A stretch of DNA of 64,000 nt from an uncultured Chitinophagaceae bacterium (lineage in GTDB: Bacteria; Bacteroidota; Bacteroidia; Chitinophagales; Chitinophagaceae): contig CALJNC010000009.1 of the NCBI GenBank assembly GCA_937981995.1, positions 33,917-97,916 on the forward strand. Reading direction: 5' to 3'. A model generated the notes under the pieces. It was given only the letters and a program-made list of their open reading frames with translations, did not search any database and had not been told where the DNA came from. The translations under genes and the position numbers were made by a program. The first letter of the stretch is position 1; every line of letters begins with the position of its first letter. Positions 55,454 through 63,380 of this stretch are shown one piece after another.

Positions 55454-56419
55454 ATGTCTTTCTTTAAAAGAATAAAAGCTGTTTATTGGATAAACAATTT
55501 GCTCAATAGTAAAAAGCTGGATTGTAATGAAGATGTATATAAAAAATATGGCCTTACTAAATCTACCAAAGATTTAATTTCAAGTAAAGATTTAAATCAT
55601 GCTAAGGACATTGACACTCCTTGGCTTGATAAAAGCGATGCAAGTGAGCAGCTTGCTGCGGCATTACCAAATACAAATTTTAGCGAAGACATAAAAAATA
55701 AAATAAAAACCTTTGCCCAAGACGGCTATGCAATACTTGAAAAAGCCTACACTGAAAATGAGGTGGATACCATCTTGTCAGAAATAGAAAGATTAAAAGA
55801 AGCAGGCAAAGCAAAACATCGGGATGACGAACGTATCATTTTCGCAATTCATAATTCCGATGAAATATATAAACTAGCTACTAAACCTCACATTACTTCT
55901 CTACTCGATTTTTTGTTGGGTAAGAAAGTAAAACTTTTTCAAAGTCTAAACTTTGAGCATGGCAGTGCACAACGCGCGCACAGCGATACTATTCATATGA
56001 CGACTTATCCATTGGGCTACCTAGTTGCTGTTTGGGTTGCCTTGGAAGATATTCATCCTGATAGTGGGCCACTATTTTATTATCCGGGGAGCCAAAAATT
56101 GCCTTATGTATTAAATGATGATTACCAACACGGCGGCAACTATTTCATGCTAGGTAAAAATGCTTACCAACAATACGAAGATGCTATACAGCAAGTAATA
56201 GAAAATAATAAATTGAAAAAGGAAATCTTCTGCCCTAAAAAAGGAGATGCATTTATATGGCATGCCAATATCCTACATGGTGGCTCCCCTATTAATAATC
56301 CTGACTTAACACGTAAGAGTATGGTACTGCACTTTTATGCCGAAGATGTAATTTGCTACCATGAGATAACACAGCGCCCTGCTATATTTAATGGCGCTGA
56401 GGCACATTGCCCTTCTTAG
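55454..56419 (+). CDS. Phytanoyl-CoA dioxygenase (PhyH) family protein
   Basis: A 321-aa Fe(II)/2-oxoglutarate-dependent oxygenase. The metal triad is His176 and Asp178 (RAHSDTIH) and His275 (HANILHGG), with Arg287 (LTRKSM) for 2-oxoglutarate. The PhyH signature DGYAILEKAYTENEVD begins the domain near residue 90, and VALEDIHPDSGPLFYYPGS follows the metal site. The first 75 residues are an extra helical part. Substrate unknown; family members hydroxylate lipids, peptides and natural products. It has its own promoter after the TonB receptor, so a role in thiamin metabolism is only a suggestion. Confidence 0.92.
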   Translation: MSFFKRIKAVYWINNLLNSKKLDCNEDVYKKYGLTKSTKDLISSKDLNHAKDIDTPWLDKSDASEQLAAALPNTNFSEDIKNKIKTFAQDGYAILEKAYTENEVDTILSEIERLKEAGKAKHRDDERIIFAIHNSDEIYKLATKPHITSLLDFLLGKKVKLFQSLNFEHGSAQRAHSDTIHMTTYPLGYLVAVWVALEDIHPDSGPLFYYPGSQKLPYVLNDDYQHGGNYFMLGKNAYQQYEDAIQQVIENNKLKKEIFCPKKGDAFIWHANILHGGSPINNPDLTRKSMVLHFYAEDVICYHEITQRPAIFNGAEAHCPS

Positions 56420-56446
56420 CCAACCTAAGCATCTTTTCAAACGTCT

Positions 56447-56454
56447 TATATTTG
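56447..56454 (+). promoter_or_regulatory. Bacteroidota -7 promoter element TATATTTG
   Basis: Perfect TAnnTTTG fourteen bases before the ATG at 56469; it lies inside the longer track ORF (56391) and supports the later start. Confidence 0.45.
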
Positions 56455-56468
56455 AAATCTATTATTGT

Positions 56469-57887
56469 ATGAAAAACTTCATATACCTATTCTTACTATT
56501 CGTAAGTATAGGCTCAAATGCTCAAAATGTTACCAAAGAACGATTGGTTGGATTTAGCTATTATACCAATGGTAGTCGTTCGGATTCGGCAAGTTTTACT
56601 TATCCTGATAGATATACTACTAATGGATACAGTGATGCGCAAGTTCAATCAGTTGAAGAATACAAAGAAGTTGGATTCAAGGAACGCTACTCCTACGACT
56701 TAGAGAATAAAATACGCAGTAAAACAATATTCATAAAAAATAAAAAGGAAGTTGACAAGCAAATTTATAGCCACGACAAGAAACTAATAAGCAGTGATAA
56801 AATAATATTCTTAAGTGGAACAGAAAAACTTACGCATAGAATATGGAGAACAGATTACGATCGAGATGAAGAACTAGAAGATTATTATGTAAAAATCACA
56901 AATTACAATTCTGAAGAACGTCCAATCTATGATTCAAGTATTATTTATCACCCTAATAATACTTTTGACATTAATACAGCGCACTTCAGTTATCCGAATA
57001 AAAATGTGCTTAAGACAATTTCTTATAACAATAATTGGGAAGACTCATTAATGAATAAAGTAAGTATCGATAGTAATAGTAATGGTACGCATTACATTGA
57101 AACATACAATGTACTTATCGACAATACAATTACGAATAACAGAAAACGAATCAAAAGTAATATCAACGGAATTAGATTAAATATTCAATTCTTAAAAGTT
57201 AATGGTCTATGGGATACCATTAGTTATACCGAAACCAAATATTTAGAAATTAGAGATGGTATGAATCTTTTAGAACAAAAAACGCTCATAAGAAATTCAC
57301 CGACTGACACATTTAGAAATACGTACAAAATATCCAAAGAATACAATAAATATGGGCTTTATACTCTTCAAAGAACCTTTAATGTAGATAGTATAGGAAA
57401 CTGGAAATTAGAAACAACCAGTATACCAACCTATAATAATCTGAATCAATTAATTTTTTCAAAAACTATTTATGAAGAAAACAATAGGTATAGCACGACC
57501 CAAACTACTTATACATCCAAAGGCAGCCTTGCTTCTCTTAAGCAATCAAATGTATATCCTAATTTGATTACCAGTACAACTAATAACTATTACTATGAGC
57601 CCTACCTTAAAGAAGAAACTCAATTAAATTACAACCAACTCGTTCCAATAACTTACCCTAACCCTTTTAAATCGGATATAAATATTTTATTCTCTTGTAT
57701 ACCTAATAAAGCAGGAACTATTACTATTACAAATACTGAAGGCAAGATAATAGAGAAACATAATTTTAGTTCCCCGACGGAAATATACCAATACACTTGG
57801 AATGCCAATCACCTTCCTGCAGGGATTTATATTGCCCGTATTACTATGGGGAAAGAAACCGAAAATATTCAATTACAAAAGCAATAA
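56469..57887 (+). CDS. Secreted T9SS protein with YD-like repeats
   Basis: The ATG at 56469 opens a signal peptide (MKNFIYLFLLFVSIGSNAQ); the track start at 56391 runs back into the preceding gene and is rejected (472 aa). The body has repeated short beta-hairpin units of the form Y-x-x-x-x-x-I...TIFIKNKKE and ISKEYNKYGLYTLQRTF, similar in style to YD/RHS-like or MORN-like repeats. The C-terminus (ITYPNPFKSDINILF ... LPAGIYIARITMGKE) is a type A T9SS sorting domain. Probably a cell-surface structural or adhesive protein. It converges with an enoyl-CoA hydratase gene, two bases between stops. Confidence 0.83.
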   Translation: MKNFIYLFLLFVSIGSNAQNVTKERLVGFSYYTNGSRSDSASFTYPDRYTTNGYSDAQVQSVEEYKEVGFKERYSYDLENKIRSKTIFIKNKKEVDKQIYSHDKKLISSDKIIFLSGTEKLTHRIWRTDYDRDEELEDYYVKITNYNSEERPIYDSSIIYHPNNTFDINTAHFSYPNKNVLKTISYNNNWEDSLMNKVSIDSNSNGTHYIETYNVLIDNTITNNRKRIKSNINGIRLNIQFLKVNGLWDTISYTETKYLEIRDGMNLLEQKTLIRNSPTDTFRNTYKISKEYNKYGLYTLQRTFNVDSIGNWKLETTSIPTYNNLNQLIFSKTIYEENNRYSTTQTTYTSKGSLASLKQSNVYPNLITSTTNNYYYEPYLKEETQLNYNQLVPITYPNPFKSDINILFSCIPNKAGTITITNTEGKIIEKHNFSSPTEIYQYTWNANHLPAGIYIARITMGKETENIQLQKQ

Positions 57888-57889
57888 AT

Positions 57890-58669
57890 TTAAGCTTTCG
57901 CTCCTTTAAAATCAGCTTTTCTTTTTTCTAAGAAAGCACTTACCCCCTCCTTCATTTCAGGTGTTCCAAAACAGCTACCGAATTCTTCAATCTCCGTATT
58001 AAAACCTTCAGGTGAATTGGAAGCATTGATGCACTTAATCGTTTTGGCTAAGGCCATGGGTGATTTTTTATTTATAATACCTAGAATGTTTTTTGTATGT
58101 TCTAATAAGGATTCAACCGTAGTTACATGATTTACAAGCCCAATATTTTCAGCTTCTTTAGCATCAGCTATATGGGCCGTCATGCAAAGCTCCATTGCTC
58201 TGCCTTTCCCAACCAAAGTAGTTAAACGTTGCGTACCACCATATCCTGGAATCAAACCAAGATTTACTTCAGGCTGGCCAAACTTTGCTTTTTCACTGGC
58301 AACTCTAAAATGACACGCCATGGCTAATTCACAACCACCGCCTAAAGCAAAACCATTTACGGCTGCCACAAAAGGCTTGCTACAGTTTTCAACTTTATTG
58401 AATAGAATCTCTTGTCCATGACGAGATAAATGCTCACCATCTTTTGCATCCATGCTCGGAAACTCAGAAATATCTGCACCGGCTACAAATGCTTTACCCG
58501 CACCAGTCAATATCGCAGATAAAATTTCTTCATTACTTTCTACTTCATCAATTGCTGCACTTAAATCATTTATCGTACCAGCGTTTAAAGCATTCAACTT
58601 ATCAGGACGATTAATGGTAATGATGGCTATGTTTTCTTCTATTTCAAATAAGATATTTACGAATGTCAT
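57890..58669 (-). CDS. Enoyl-CoA hydratase/isomerase
   Basis: A 259-aa crotonase-family enzyme. The oxyanion hole is formed by KAFVAGADISEF and NGFALGGGCELAMAC, and both catalytic glutamates of true hydratases are present: Glu114 (GGCELA) and Glu134 (FGQPEVNLGLIPGYGGTQRL). It should hydrate 2-enoyl-CoA in beta-oxidation or butyrate-type pathways. No other beta-oxidation gene is next to it. The length and motif order match the standard short-chain hydratase. Confidence 0.95.
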   Translation of the reverse strand: MTFVNILFEIEENIAIITINRPDKLNALNAGTINDLSAAIDEVESNEEILSAILTGAGKAFVAGADISEFPSMDAKDGEHLSRHGQEILFNKVENCSKPFVAAVNGFALGGGCELAMACHFRVASEKAKFGQPEVNLGLIPGYGGTQRLTTLVGKGRAMELCMTAHIADAKEAENIGLVNHVTTVESLLEHTKNILGIINKKSPMALAKTIKCINASNSPEGFNTEIEEFGSCFGTPEMKEGVSAFLEKRKADFKGAKA

Positions 58670-58739
58670 AATGGATTCTATTAGACCTGCAATTTAAGAC
58701 TAAAAGAAAATTAATATGAGGAAAGGCGAATGAGTTTTT

Positions 58740-59489
58740 CTACATTCGTTGGCTTAGTACCTCATGGCACATAATACCTGCGGCAACACTTACATTGAAA
58801 CTATCAAACTCGCCTAGCATGGGTATAATAAAATTATCATCACTAGCTTTCCTACTTGTAGAAGATATTCCTTTATCCTCTGACCCAAGCACCAAACACA
58901 AAGGTTCGGTCATATCAAGTTCTCTCAATTTTTTTTCTGCACGCAAATCAGATGAGTACACTTTGATACCATTCATTTTAATGGTTTCAAAAGCTACATT
59001 AATACTTTTTTCTCGGCAAAAATTCATTTTAGTAAATGCACCGGCTGATGTTTTTACCATATCCTCAAAAATGGGTGCTGCATTTTTTTCAGAAAAAATA
59101 ACTGCATCCACACCACAACAAACCGCTGAACGGATAATGGCTCCCATATTACGAACATCAGTTATACCGTCTAACAATAATAAAAAAGGGTTTTTACCTT
59201 GCTCAAAGCAAAGTGAAATTACGTCTTGCACCGATTGATATTCTACCACACCACACATAGCTACCATCCCTTGATGGTTTTTGCGGGTCATATTGTTTAG
59301 CTTTTCATTGGGCACACGCACAATAGGCACATTATTATTCTTAGCAGCTTCTAATACATCGCCTACTATATCTCCACTTATACCATGGTATATAAATATC
59401 TTGTCTATAAGTATTTCACTTTGTAATGCTTCAAAAATGGGCTGTCGTCCGAAGATGATTTTCTTCGAAGAGGATTGGTTGAATTTCAT
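58740..59489 (-). CDS. rlmB: 23S rRNA 2'-O-methyltransferase RlmB/TrmH family
   Basis: A 249-aa SPOUT methyltransferase. The N-terminal substrate-binding domain (IIFGRQPIFEALQSEILIDKIFI) is of the L30e-like type found in RlmB, which methylates G2251 of 23S rRNA. The knotted SPOUT domain has LLLLDGITDVRNMGAIIRSAVCCGVDAVI, LCLVLGSEDKGIS and FDSFNVSVAAGIMCHE, the three SAM-binding motifs. The start is immediately after the stop of the small T9SS gene, so they are cotranscribed. Symbol by motif; a tRNA methylase paralogue is possible. Confidence 0.92.
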   Translation of the reverse strand: MKFNQSSSKKIIFGRQPIFEALQSEILIDKIFIYHGISGDIVGDVLEAAKNNNVPIVRVPNEKLNNMTRKNHQGMVAMCGVVEYQSVQDVISLCFEQGKNPFLLLLDGITDVRNMGAIIRSAVCCGVDAVIFSEKNAAPIFEDMVKTSAGAFTKMNFCREKSINVAFETIKMNGIKVYSSDLRAEKKLRELDMTEPLCLVLGSEDKGISSTSRKASDDNFIIPMLGEFDSFNVSVAAGIMCHEVLSQRM

Positions 59490-59819
59490 TTATCTAGCAA
59501 TCAAAAACTTTTCTGACTTTTCGATTTTACCGTTTTTACCTTTCACAAGTATTACATATACTCCTTCAGGGTATTGGCGCATATCATTAAACTCCAAATC
59601 TGTTTTACCACCGCATTTTACAGATTGTAGTTTTTTACCGATAAAATTTCTTAACTCCACCGTACTGGTTTTTCCAGCCACACTTGATGTCAATCGTACA
59701 TACAATTTGTTGTCCTTGGAAGGAACTGGATAAATCTCAATTTTAGATGACCTTGACTGAGCACTTGCAAAAAATGCAGTGCATAGTAAAAAGGATAATA
59801 TGACAACGAAGCGTTTCAT
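59490..59819 (-). CDS. Minimal secreted protein made of a T9SS sorting domain
   Basis: The ATG at 59819 opens a signal peptide (MKRFVVILSFLLCTAFFASAQ); the track start at 59909 adds a non-homologous leader. The mature part is only about 88 residues and almost all of it is a type A T9SS sorting domain (IEIYPVPSKDNKLYVRLTS ... YPEGVYVILVKGKNGKIEKSEKFLIAR). There is no cargo domain. The stop lies next to the rlmB start. Such stand-alone domains may be remnants of larger cargo or act in their own right at the T9SS or cell surface. Confidence 0.8.
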   Translation of the reverse strand: MKRFVVILSFLLCTAFFASAQSRSSKIEIYPVPSKDNKLYVRLTSSVAGKTSTVELRNFIGKKLQSVKCGGKTDLEFNDMRQYPEGVYVILVKGKNGKIEKSEKFLIAR

Positions 59820-59876
59820 CTGATATTGTAAAAATATAAACTTTTTTCCGGTATAAATAGTTAAAATTGGATAAAA

Positions 59877-60209
59877 ATGAGGATATACACTACTTTTGAA
59901 CAAGTGCATATCTTAAACAATACATGGATTAGCGAGTTTTGGTACATATTTTTAGTACTTATAGGGCTGATAATTACCATTGTTTACTACGTTCATCATA
60001 AGAAAAAGGCCTTTAGGCAATCCCTTCTTGTTCTTCTATCACTTTGCTTTTTCTCTTTTGGCATGCACTCCTTTATAGAGCCAGACCTAGATAACCCTTT
60101 TGGAATGAACGGAATTGAAAACCTGCATGAGGATCACTTTGGGACTTCGCCTGATTACCTAGGCAAAGGCGTTCAGCAACTCTATGAGTTCATTCGTAAA
60201 TTTCTTTAA
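59877..60209 (+). CDS. Small membrane protein of unknown function
   Basis: A 110-aa protein with two predicted membrane helices (about 22-39 FWYIFLVLIGLIITIVYYV and 47-63 SLLVLLSLCFFSFGMHSF) followed by a polar C-terminal part (IEPDLDNPFGMNGIENLHEDHFGTSPDYLGKGVQQLYEFIRKFL) with a defined, low-complexity-free sequence that supports real coding. It is divergent from the small T9SS gene with a 57-base gap. The stop is immediately followed by the left inverted repeat of the four-helix-bundle locus. Confidence 0.65.
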   Translation: MRIYTTFEQVHILNNTWISEFWYIFLVLIGLIITIVYYVHHKKKAFRQSLLVLLSLCFFSFGMHSFIEPDLDNPFGMNGIENLHEDHFGTSPDYLGKGVQQLYEFIRKFL

Positions 60210-60222
60210 TAGTTTTTAGTTG
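60210..60222 (+). repeat. Left inverted repeat around the intact four-helix-bundle gene
   Basis: TAGTTTTTAGTTG, the perfect inverse of 60609-60621 (13 bp). It begins directly after the stop of the small membrane protein gene and one base before the four-helix-bundle stop. Confidence 0.75.
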
Positions 60223-60223
60223 T

Positions 60224-60568
60224 TCACTGGGAACTTGTTTTTACAATAGCAGTTAGCATTTTTATTATTTCAACTATTTCTAATTTCTCCTTTGATAGGT
60301 TTATTTCCACAAGATTTGATTGATCAAGAAGTTCTAGCCAATATTCCGTTTCTCTAGCTTTTTTTGAGGAAATGCTCATTTTAGGAATAAAGTCCTTTCT
60401 AGATTGAGCTGCAGAAGCCTCCCGCACATTTGCTCCAATACTGGTAGCTGATCGTAAAAGTTGTTTTGAAAGAATAAATTCTTTTTGTTCAACCAATTTC
60501 TTATAAACCGAAATAATATTTAATGCAAAGTTGAACGACTTATCCTTAATAGTGCTTGATTGGATCAT
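60224..60568 (-). CDS. Four-helix-bundle protein (S23/TIGR02436 family), intact copy
   Basis: A 114-aa all-helical protein with the family block KEFILSKQLLRSATSIGANVREASAAQSRKDFIPKMSISSKKARETEYWLELL. Proteins of this family were first seen in intervening sequences inserted into 23S rRNA genes and are relatives of the accessory (Avd) proteins of diversity-generating retroelements; most chromosomal copies in Bacteroidota have no known function. The pseudogene at 18679-19053 is a homologue. Perfect 13-bp inverted repeats bracket the gene, suggesting that it travels as a unit. Confidence 0.92.
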   Translation of the reverse strand: MIQSSTIKDKSFNFALNIISVYKKLVEQKEFILSKQLLRSATSIGANVREASAAQSRKDFIPKMSISSKKARETEYWLELLDQSNLVEINLSKEKLEIVEIIKMLTAIVKTSSQ

Positions 60569-60608
60569 ATCCCAAATCTAAGAATTCAATACCAAAATAT
60601 ATTGTAAT

Positions 60609-60621
60609 CAACTAAAAACTA
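60609..60621 (-). repeat. Right inverted repeat around the intact four-helix-bundle gene
   Basis: CAACTAAAAACTA, reverse complement of 60210-60222, 40 bases upstream of the gene's start and followed by a second similar word (ATTAAAAACTATAA), so this end contains a partial second copy. Confidence 0.75.
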
Positions 60622-60632
60622 AACATTAAAAA

Positions 60633-62222
60633 CTATAATTTATGCTTAAAATCACTTGTGATATAAAACTCAATATCAGGATTGTTTTGTCTCTCGGTAT
60701 TTAAATACCATTCGCTTTCTGCTAGATAAACCAAGTTCCCTTCTTTATCTTCTACTATATTAGAAGACTTAAACTTAATAAAGGCATTAATTTTATCTTG
60801 GTCGCCTTTTATCCAGCAAGCTTTAAAATACGGCATATGCTGAAAAGAACATTTAGCACCATACTCGCCTAATAATCGGTATTGAATCACCTCAAACTGG
60901 AGCTCCCCTACACAACCCACAATCTTACGATTACCGCCATGTTGTGTAAACATTTGAGCAACCCCTTCATCAGTTAATTGTCGAATCCCTTTATCTAATT
61001 GCTTAGACTTCATTGGATCGTTATTGATAAGCTCTTTAAATAACTCTGGCGAGAAACTTGGGATACCTACATAATTCATTTCTTCTCCTTCGGTAAGCGT
61101 ATCACCAATTTTAAACGTACCCGAATCATAGAGTCCAACTACATCACCTGGAAAAGCCTCATCAATAATCTCTTTATCACTAGCCAAGAAAGCATAAGGA
61201 TTATTAAAACGTAATTTCTTATCCGCTCGTATGTTTTGGTAAAACTTATTTCGCTCAAAACGCCCAGAACATACACGTAAAAACGCTAAGCGATCTCTAT
61301 GCTTGGGATCAATATTAGCATGAATCTTAAAAACAAAACCGCTAAATTTATCTTCACTTGGTAGCACTTCACGCTGGTCTGTCATTCGGGGTCTTGGGTT
61401 AGGAGCTATTTCCACGAAAGTGTCGAGCATATCCTTAATCCCAAAATTATTTACAGCACTTCCAAAAAATACAGGTGCTAGTTGACCACTCAAATAAACT
61501 TCCTTGTCAAAATCTTCATAAACACCCATGAGCAATTCACCGTCCTCACGTAATTGATTGGCATCTTGCTCGCCTATCATAGTATCTAATTCTGGCACGC
61601 TCAAATCCGGCATAGGCACCAAATCATTTTCAGTTGCCTTTTGATTTTTACCAAAAGCGATTATGCTTTTATTAAATAAATTATAAACCCCTTTAAAATC
61701 ACTGCCCATATTTATAGGCCAGGTTAAAGGTTGTGTTTGTATGCCTAATTTCTCTTCTATCTCTTCTAATAAGTCAAACGGATTTTTACCATCTCGATCC
61801 ATCTTATTTATAAATACAATCACGGGCGTATTACGCATACGACAAACTTCCATGAGTCGCTCCGTTTGTGCCTCTACCCCTTTCACACAGTCAATTACGA
61901 GTATCACACTATCCACCGCCGTAAGCGTACGATAGGTATCCTCAGCAAAATCTTTATGCCCAGGTGTATCTAAGATATTTACAATCTTATCGCGATACTC
62001 AAAGCTCATAACCGAAGTAGCCACAGAGATCCCACGCTGTTTTTCAATCTCCATAAAATCAGAGGTGGCGCTCTTTTTAATCTTATTAGACTTTACAGCG
62101 CCCGCCGTTTGTATGGCCCCTCCAAAAAGGAGCAACTTCTCCGTAAGCGTAGTTTTACCAGCATCTGGGTGAGAGATAATGCCAAAGGTTTTGCGTTTTT
62201 CTATTTCAGCTTGAAATTTCAT
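60633..62222 (-). CDS. prfC: Peptide chain release factor 3
   Basis: A 529-aa translational GTPase that removes RF1 or RF2 from the ribosome after peptide release. The G1 loop is [15 protein letters not shown] at about 17-31, G2 lies around [13 protein letters not shown]3 is [12 protein letters not shown] and G4 FINKMDR. The C-terminal domains contain [25 protein letters not shown] and [15 protein letters not shown], which are characteristic of RF3 and not EF-G. It lies 11 bases beyond the right inverted repeat of the four-helix-bundle locus. Confidence 0.97.
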   Translation of the reverse strand: MKFQAEIEKRKTFGIISHPDAGKTTLTEKLLLFGGAIQTAGAVKSNKIKKSATSDFMEIEKQRGISVATSVMSFEYRDKIVNILDTPGHKDFAEDTYRTLTAVDSVILVIDCVKGVEAQTERLMEVCRMRNTPVIVFINKMDRDGKNPFDLLEEIEEKLGIQTQPLTWPINMGSDFKGVYNLFNKSIIAFGKNQKATENDLVPMPDLSVPELDTMIGEQDANQLREDGELLMGVYEDFDKEVYLSGQLAPVFFGSAVNNFGIKDMLDTFVEIAPNPRPRMTDQREVLPSEDKFSGFVFKIHANIDPKHRDRLAFLRVCSGRFERNKFYQNIRADKKLRFNNPYAFLASDKEIIDEAFPGDVVGLYDSGTFKIGDTLTEGEEMNYVGIPSFSPELFKELINNDPMKSKQLDKGIRQLTDEGVAQMFTQHGGNRKIVGCVGELQFEVIQYRLLGEYGAKCSFQHMPYFKACWIKGDQDKINAFIKFKSSNIVEDKEGNLVYLAESEWYLNTERQNNPDIEFYITSDFKHKL

Positions 62223-62259
62223 AGAGGGTGCGAAGGTAAGTTTTTAGTTTTTAAGCTTG

Positions 62260-62274
62260 CCACGCTTTGCGTGG
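62260..62274. repeat. CCACGC-TTT-GCGTGG hairpin
   Basis: A perfect 6-bp GC-rich stem with a 3-base loop in the 254-base gap between prfC and the orphan cassette, flanked on both sides by AGTTTTTAGTTT-type words like those near the four-helix-bundle gene. It is not placed to terminate any annotated gene. The remaining gap is AT-rich and noncoding. Confidence 0.5.
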
Positions 62275-62441
62275 TTTTGTATGCTTGGTTTTTAGTTTGA
62301 ATAGAAAAACGCTTACCCCTTTATAGTAATACAAATGAATGTTTCAGTAGAATATTATTATTTATATTCGTAAAAACATGCGCATATATCTGATATAGGT
62401 GGTATATAAACAATAGATATATAACACAATGGGTTTATACG

Positions 62442-62458
62442 GATGTTAGCTGTAATAA
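62442..62458 (+). repeat. Left arm of a 17-bp perfect inverted repeat around three orphan ORFs
   Basis: GATGTTAGCTGTAATAA, the exact reverse complement of 63289-63305, 830 bases away. It lies 18 bases before the first ORF of the cassette. A chance perfect 17-bp match at this spacing is unlikely. Confidence 0.85.
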
Positions 62459-62476
62459 GAATAAAGCAACCAACAA

Positions 62477-62713
62477 ATGAACTTTCAAGATAAATTGTTT
62501 AATCAAACTCAGGATAAACTAGCTGAAACAATATCAGCGCTTATGAGAAGTATAAATGATAAAGAAAAAAGTGTTGAATTCTTGACCAATTTGAAAGATG
62601 TACCATCAATTGATACATTACAAAGAATAAATAAGATAGCAACTGATAAAGAAGATTATGAAACATGTGAAGCTCTAAAATCGTACTCTATAAAAAGAGG
62701 AATAACACTATAA
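62477..62713 (+). CDS. Orphan cassette ORF 1 (78 aa)
   Basis: A small cytoplasmic, mainly helical, charged protein (FQDKLFNQTQDKLAETISALMRSIN, RINKIATDKEDYETCEALKSYSIKRGI). No family was recognised. The C-terminal 30 residues have a regular helix-turn-helix-like spacing but no firm motif. The next ORF begins eight bases after its stop, so the two are probably one transcript. It is the first of three short ORFs enclosed by the 17-bp inverted repeat. Base composition is more AT-rich than in neighbouring housekeeping genes. Confidence 0.65.
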   Translation: MNFQDKLFNQTQDKLAETISALMRSINDKEKSVEFLTNLKDVPSIDTLQRINKIATDKEDYETCEALKSYSIKRGITL

Positions 62714-62720
62714 AAGGCAA

Positions 62721-62948
62721 ATGAAAATACTTATACAATCTGACATAGATAATAATTTAGAACTAATAGAGGAATTCAATGATTATGAAACTGAAAAGCA
62801 AGAAGCTGACATAGGAAGTGGAGCAGACTGGTGGTTTACTCTATTAACAATTGGAGGAATAGCAGGAACGATATTTTTAAGCGGAAAAAAAATTGAAGAA
62901 AATTTAGAAGCGTGGGTTAAAATTGGAACTAGAATTAAAAATGTTTAA
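62721..62948 (+). CDS. Orphan cassette ORF 2 (75 aa), probable membrane peptide
   Basis: A 75-aa protein: an acidic N-terminal half (DIDNNLELIEEFNDYETEKQEADIG), then one hydrophobic segment (WWFTLLTIGGIAGTIFLS, about residues 36-54) and a basic C-terminal helix (KKIEENLEAWVKIGTRIKN). The layout suggests a single-span membrane peptide. No family was recognised. It starts eight bases after ORF 1 and is followed by ORF 3 with only 26 bases between. Confidence 0.65.
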   Translation: MKILIQSDIDNNLELIEEFNDYETEKQEADIGSGADWWFTLLTIGGIAGTIFLSGKKIEENLEAWVKIGTRIKNV

Positions 62949-62974
62949 AAAATAAAAAGAAAATAACCGTCTTT

Positions 62975-63301
62975 TTGGACAAAGATGGAGCTATTGCCTT
63001 AGCGATTAAAGAAATTAATGACAAGGTAAAAAAACTGAATTCAATAGAATTAATTTTTGACAAGAAATTGAGTAACGGAGGACTTGAAAAATATTTTAAT
63101 GATGGAAGGAAAGTAGGAGATTTAATATCTGAACCTTACAATTTTTATATTTTAATCTTTAAGGTTAACGAAAATGACCAATTCATTTTTTGCGTAAAAT
63201 CAAATGGAGAGATTAAGTATAAAGATATTTTCAGCGATGCGTGGTTTGATTATAGCTATGATTGGAATACTATAGAAAATAGGACGGATTATTACAGCTA
63301 A
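62975..63301 (+). CDS. Orphan cassette ORF 3 (108 aa), start possibly lost
   Basis: The only standard start in frame is TTG at 62975, but the frame is open further upstream and reads KKKITVFLDKDGAIALAIKEI, so the first strand of the fold is probably cut by that start. An ATG-TTT-AAA-AAA at 62941 would join this frame after a one-base change in the A-run, so a frameshift mutation or a homopolymer sequencing error is possible. The rest (LEKYFNDGRKVGDLISEPYNFYILIFKVNENDQFIFCVKSN) looks like a small alpha/beta protein. The last codons and stop (TAA at 63299) lie within the right inverted repeat. Family not recognised. Confidence 0.6.
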   Translation: MDKDGAIALAIKEINDKVKKLNSIELIFDKKLSNGGLEKYFNDGRKVGDLISEPYNFYILIFKVNENDQFIFCVKSNGEIKYKDIFSDAWFDYSYDWNTIENRTDYYS

Positions 63302-63305
63302 CATC
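63289..63305 (-). repeat. Right arm of the 17-bp perfect inverted repeat
   Basis: TTATTACAGCTAACATC; it overlaps the last codons of ORF 3. Directly beyond is a second short palindrome, CATCAGT-A-ACTGATG (63302-63316), sharing the CATC end. Confidence 0.85.
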
Positions 63306-63380
63306 AGTAACTGATGCGCAACTCTAATTCAGACACATGAGATGCGTTATTATGCATGAGGTATCTTGACGAAAAAAACA

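Noticed and set aside
58795-59238. 147-aa plus-strand ORF opposite rlmB, and the 150-aa ORF at 59281-59733
   Set aside because: Antisense to genes with clear SPOUT and T9SS motifs; composition is that of a shadow frame.
62442-63330. Integron attC site at the cassette end
   Set aside because: GTTAGCT and AGCTAAC break the GTTRRRY/RYYYAAC rule, no integrase is visible and the paired-core layout is missing.
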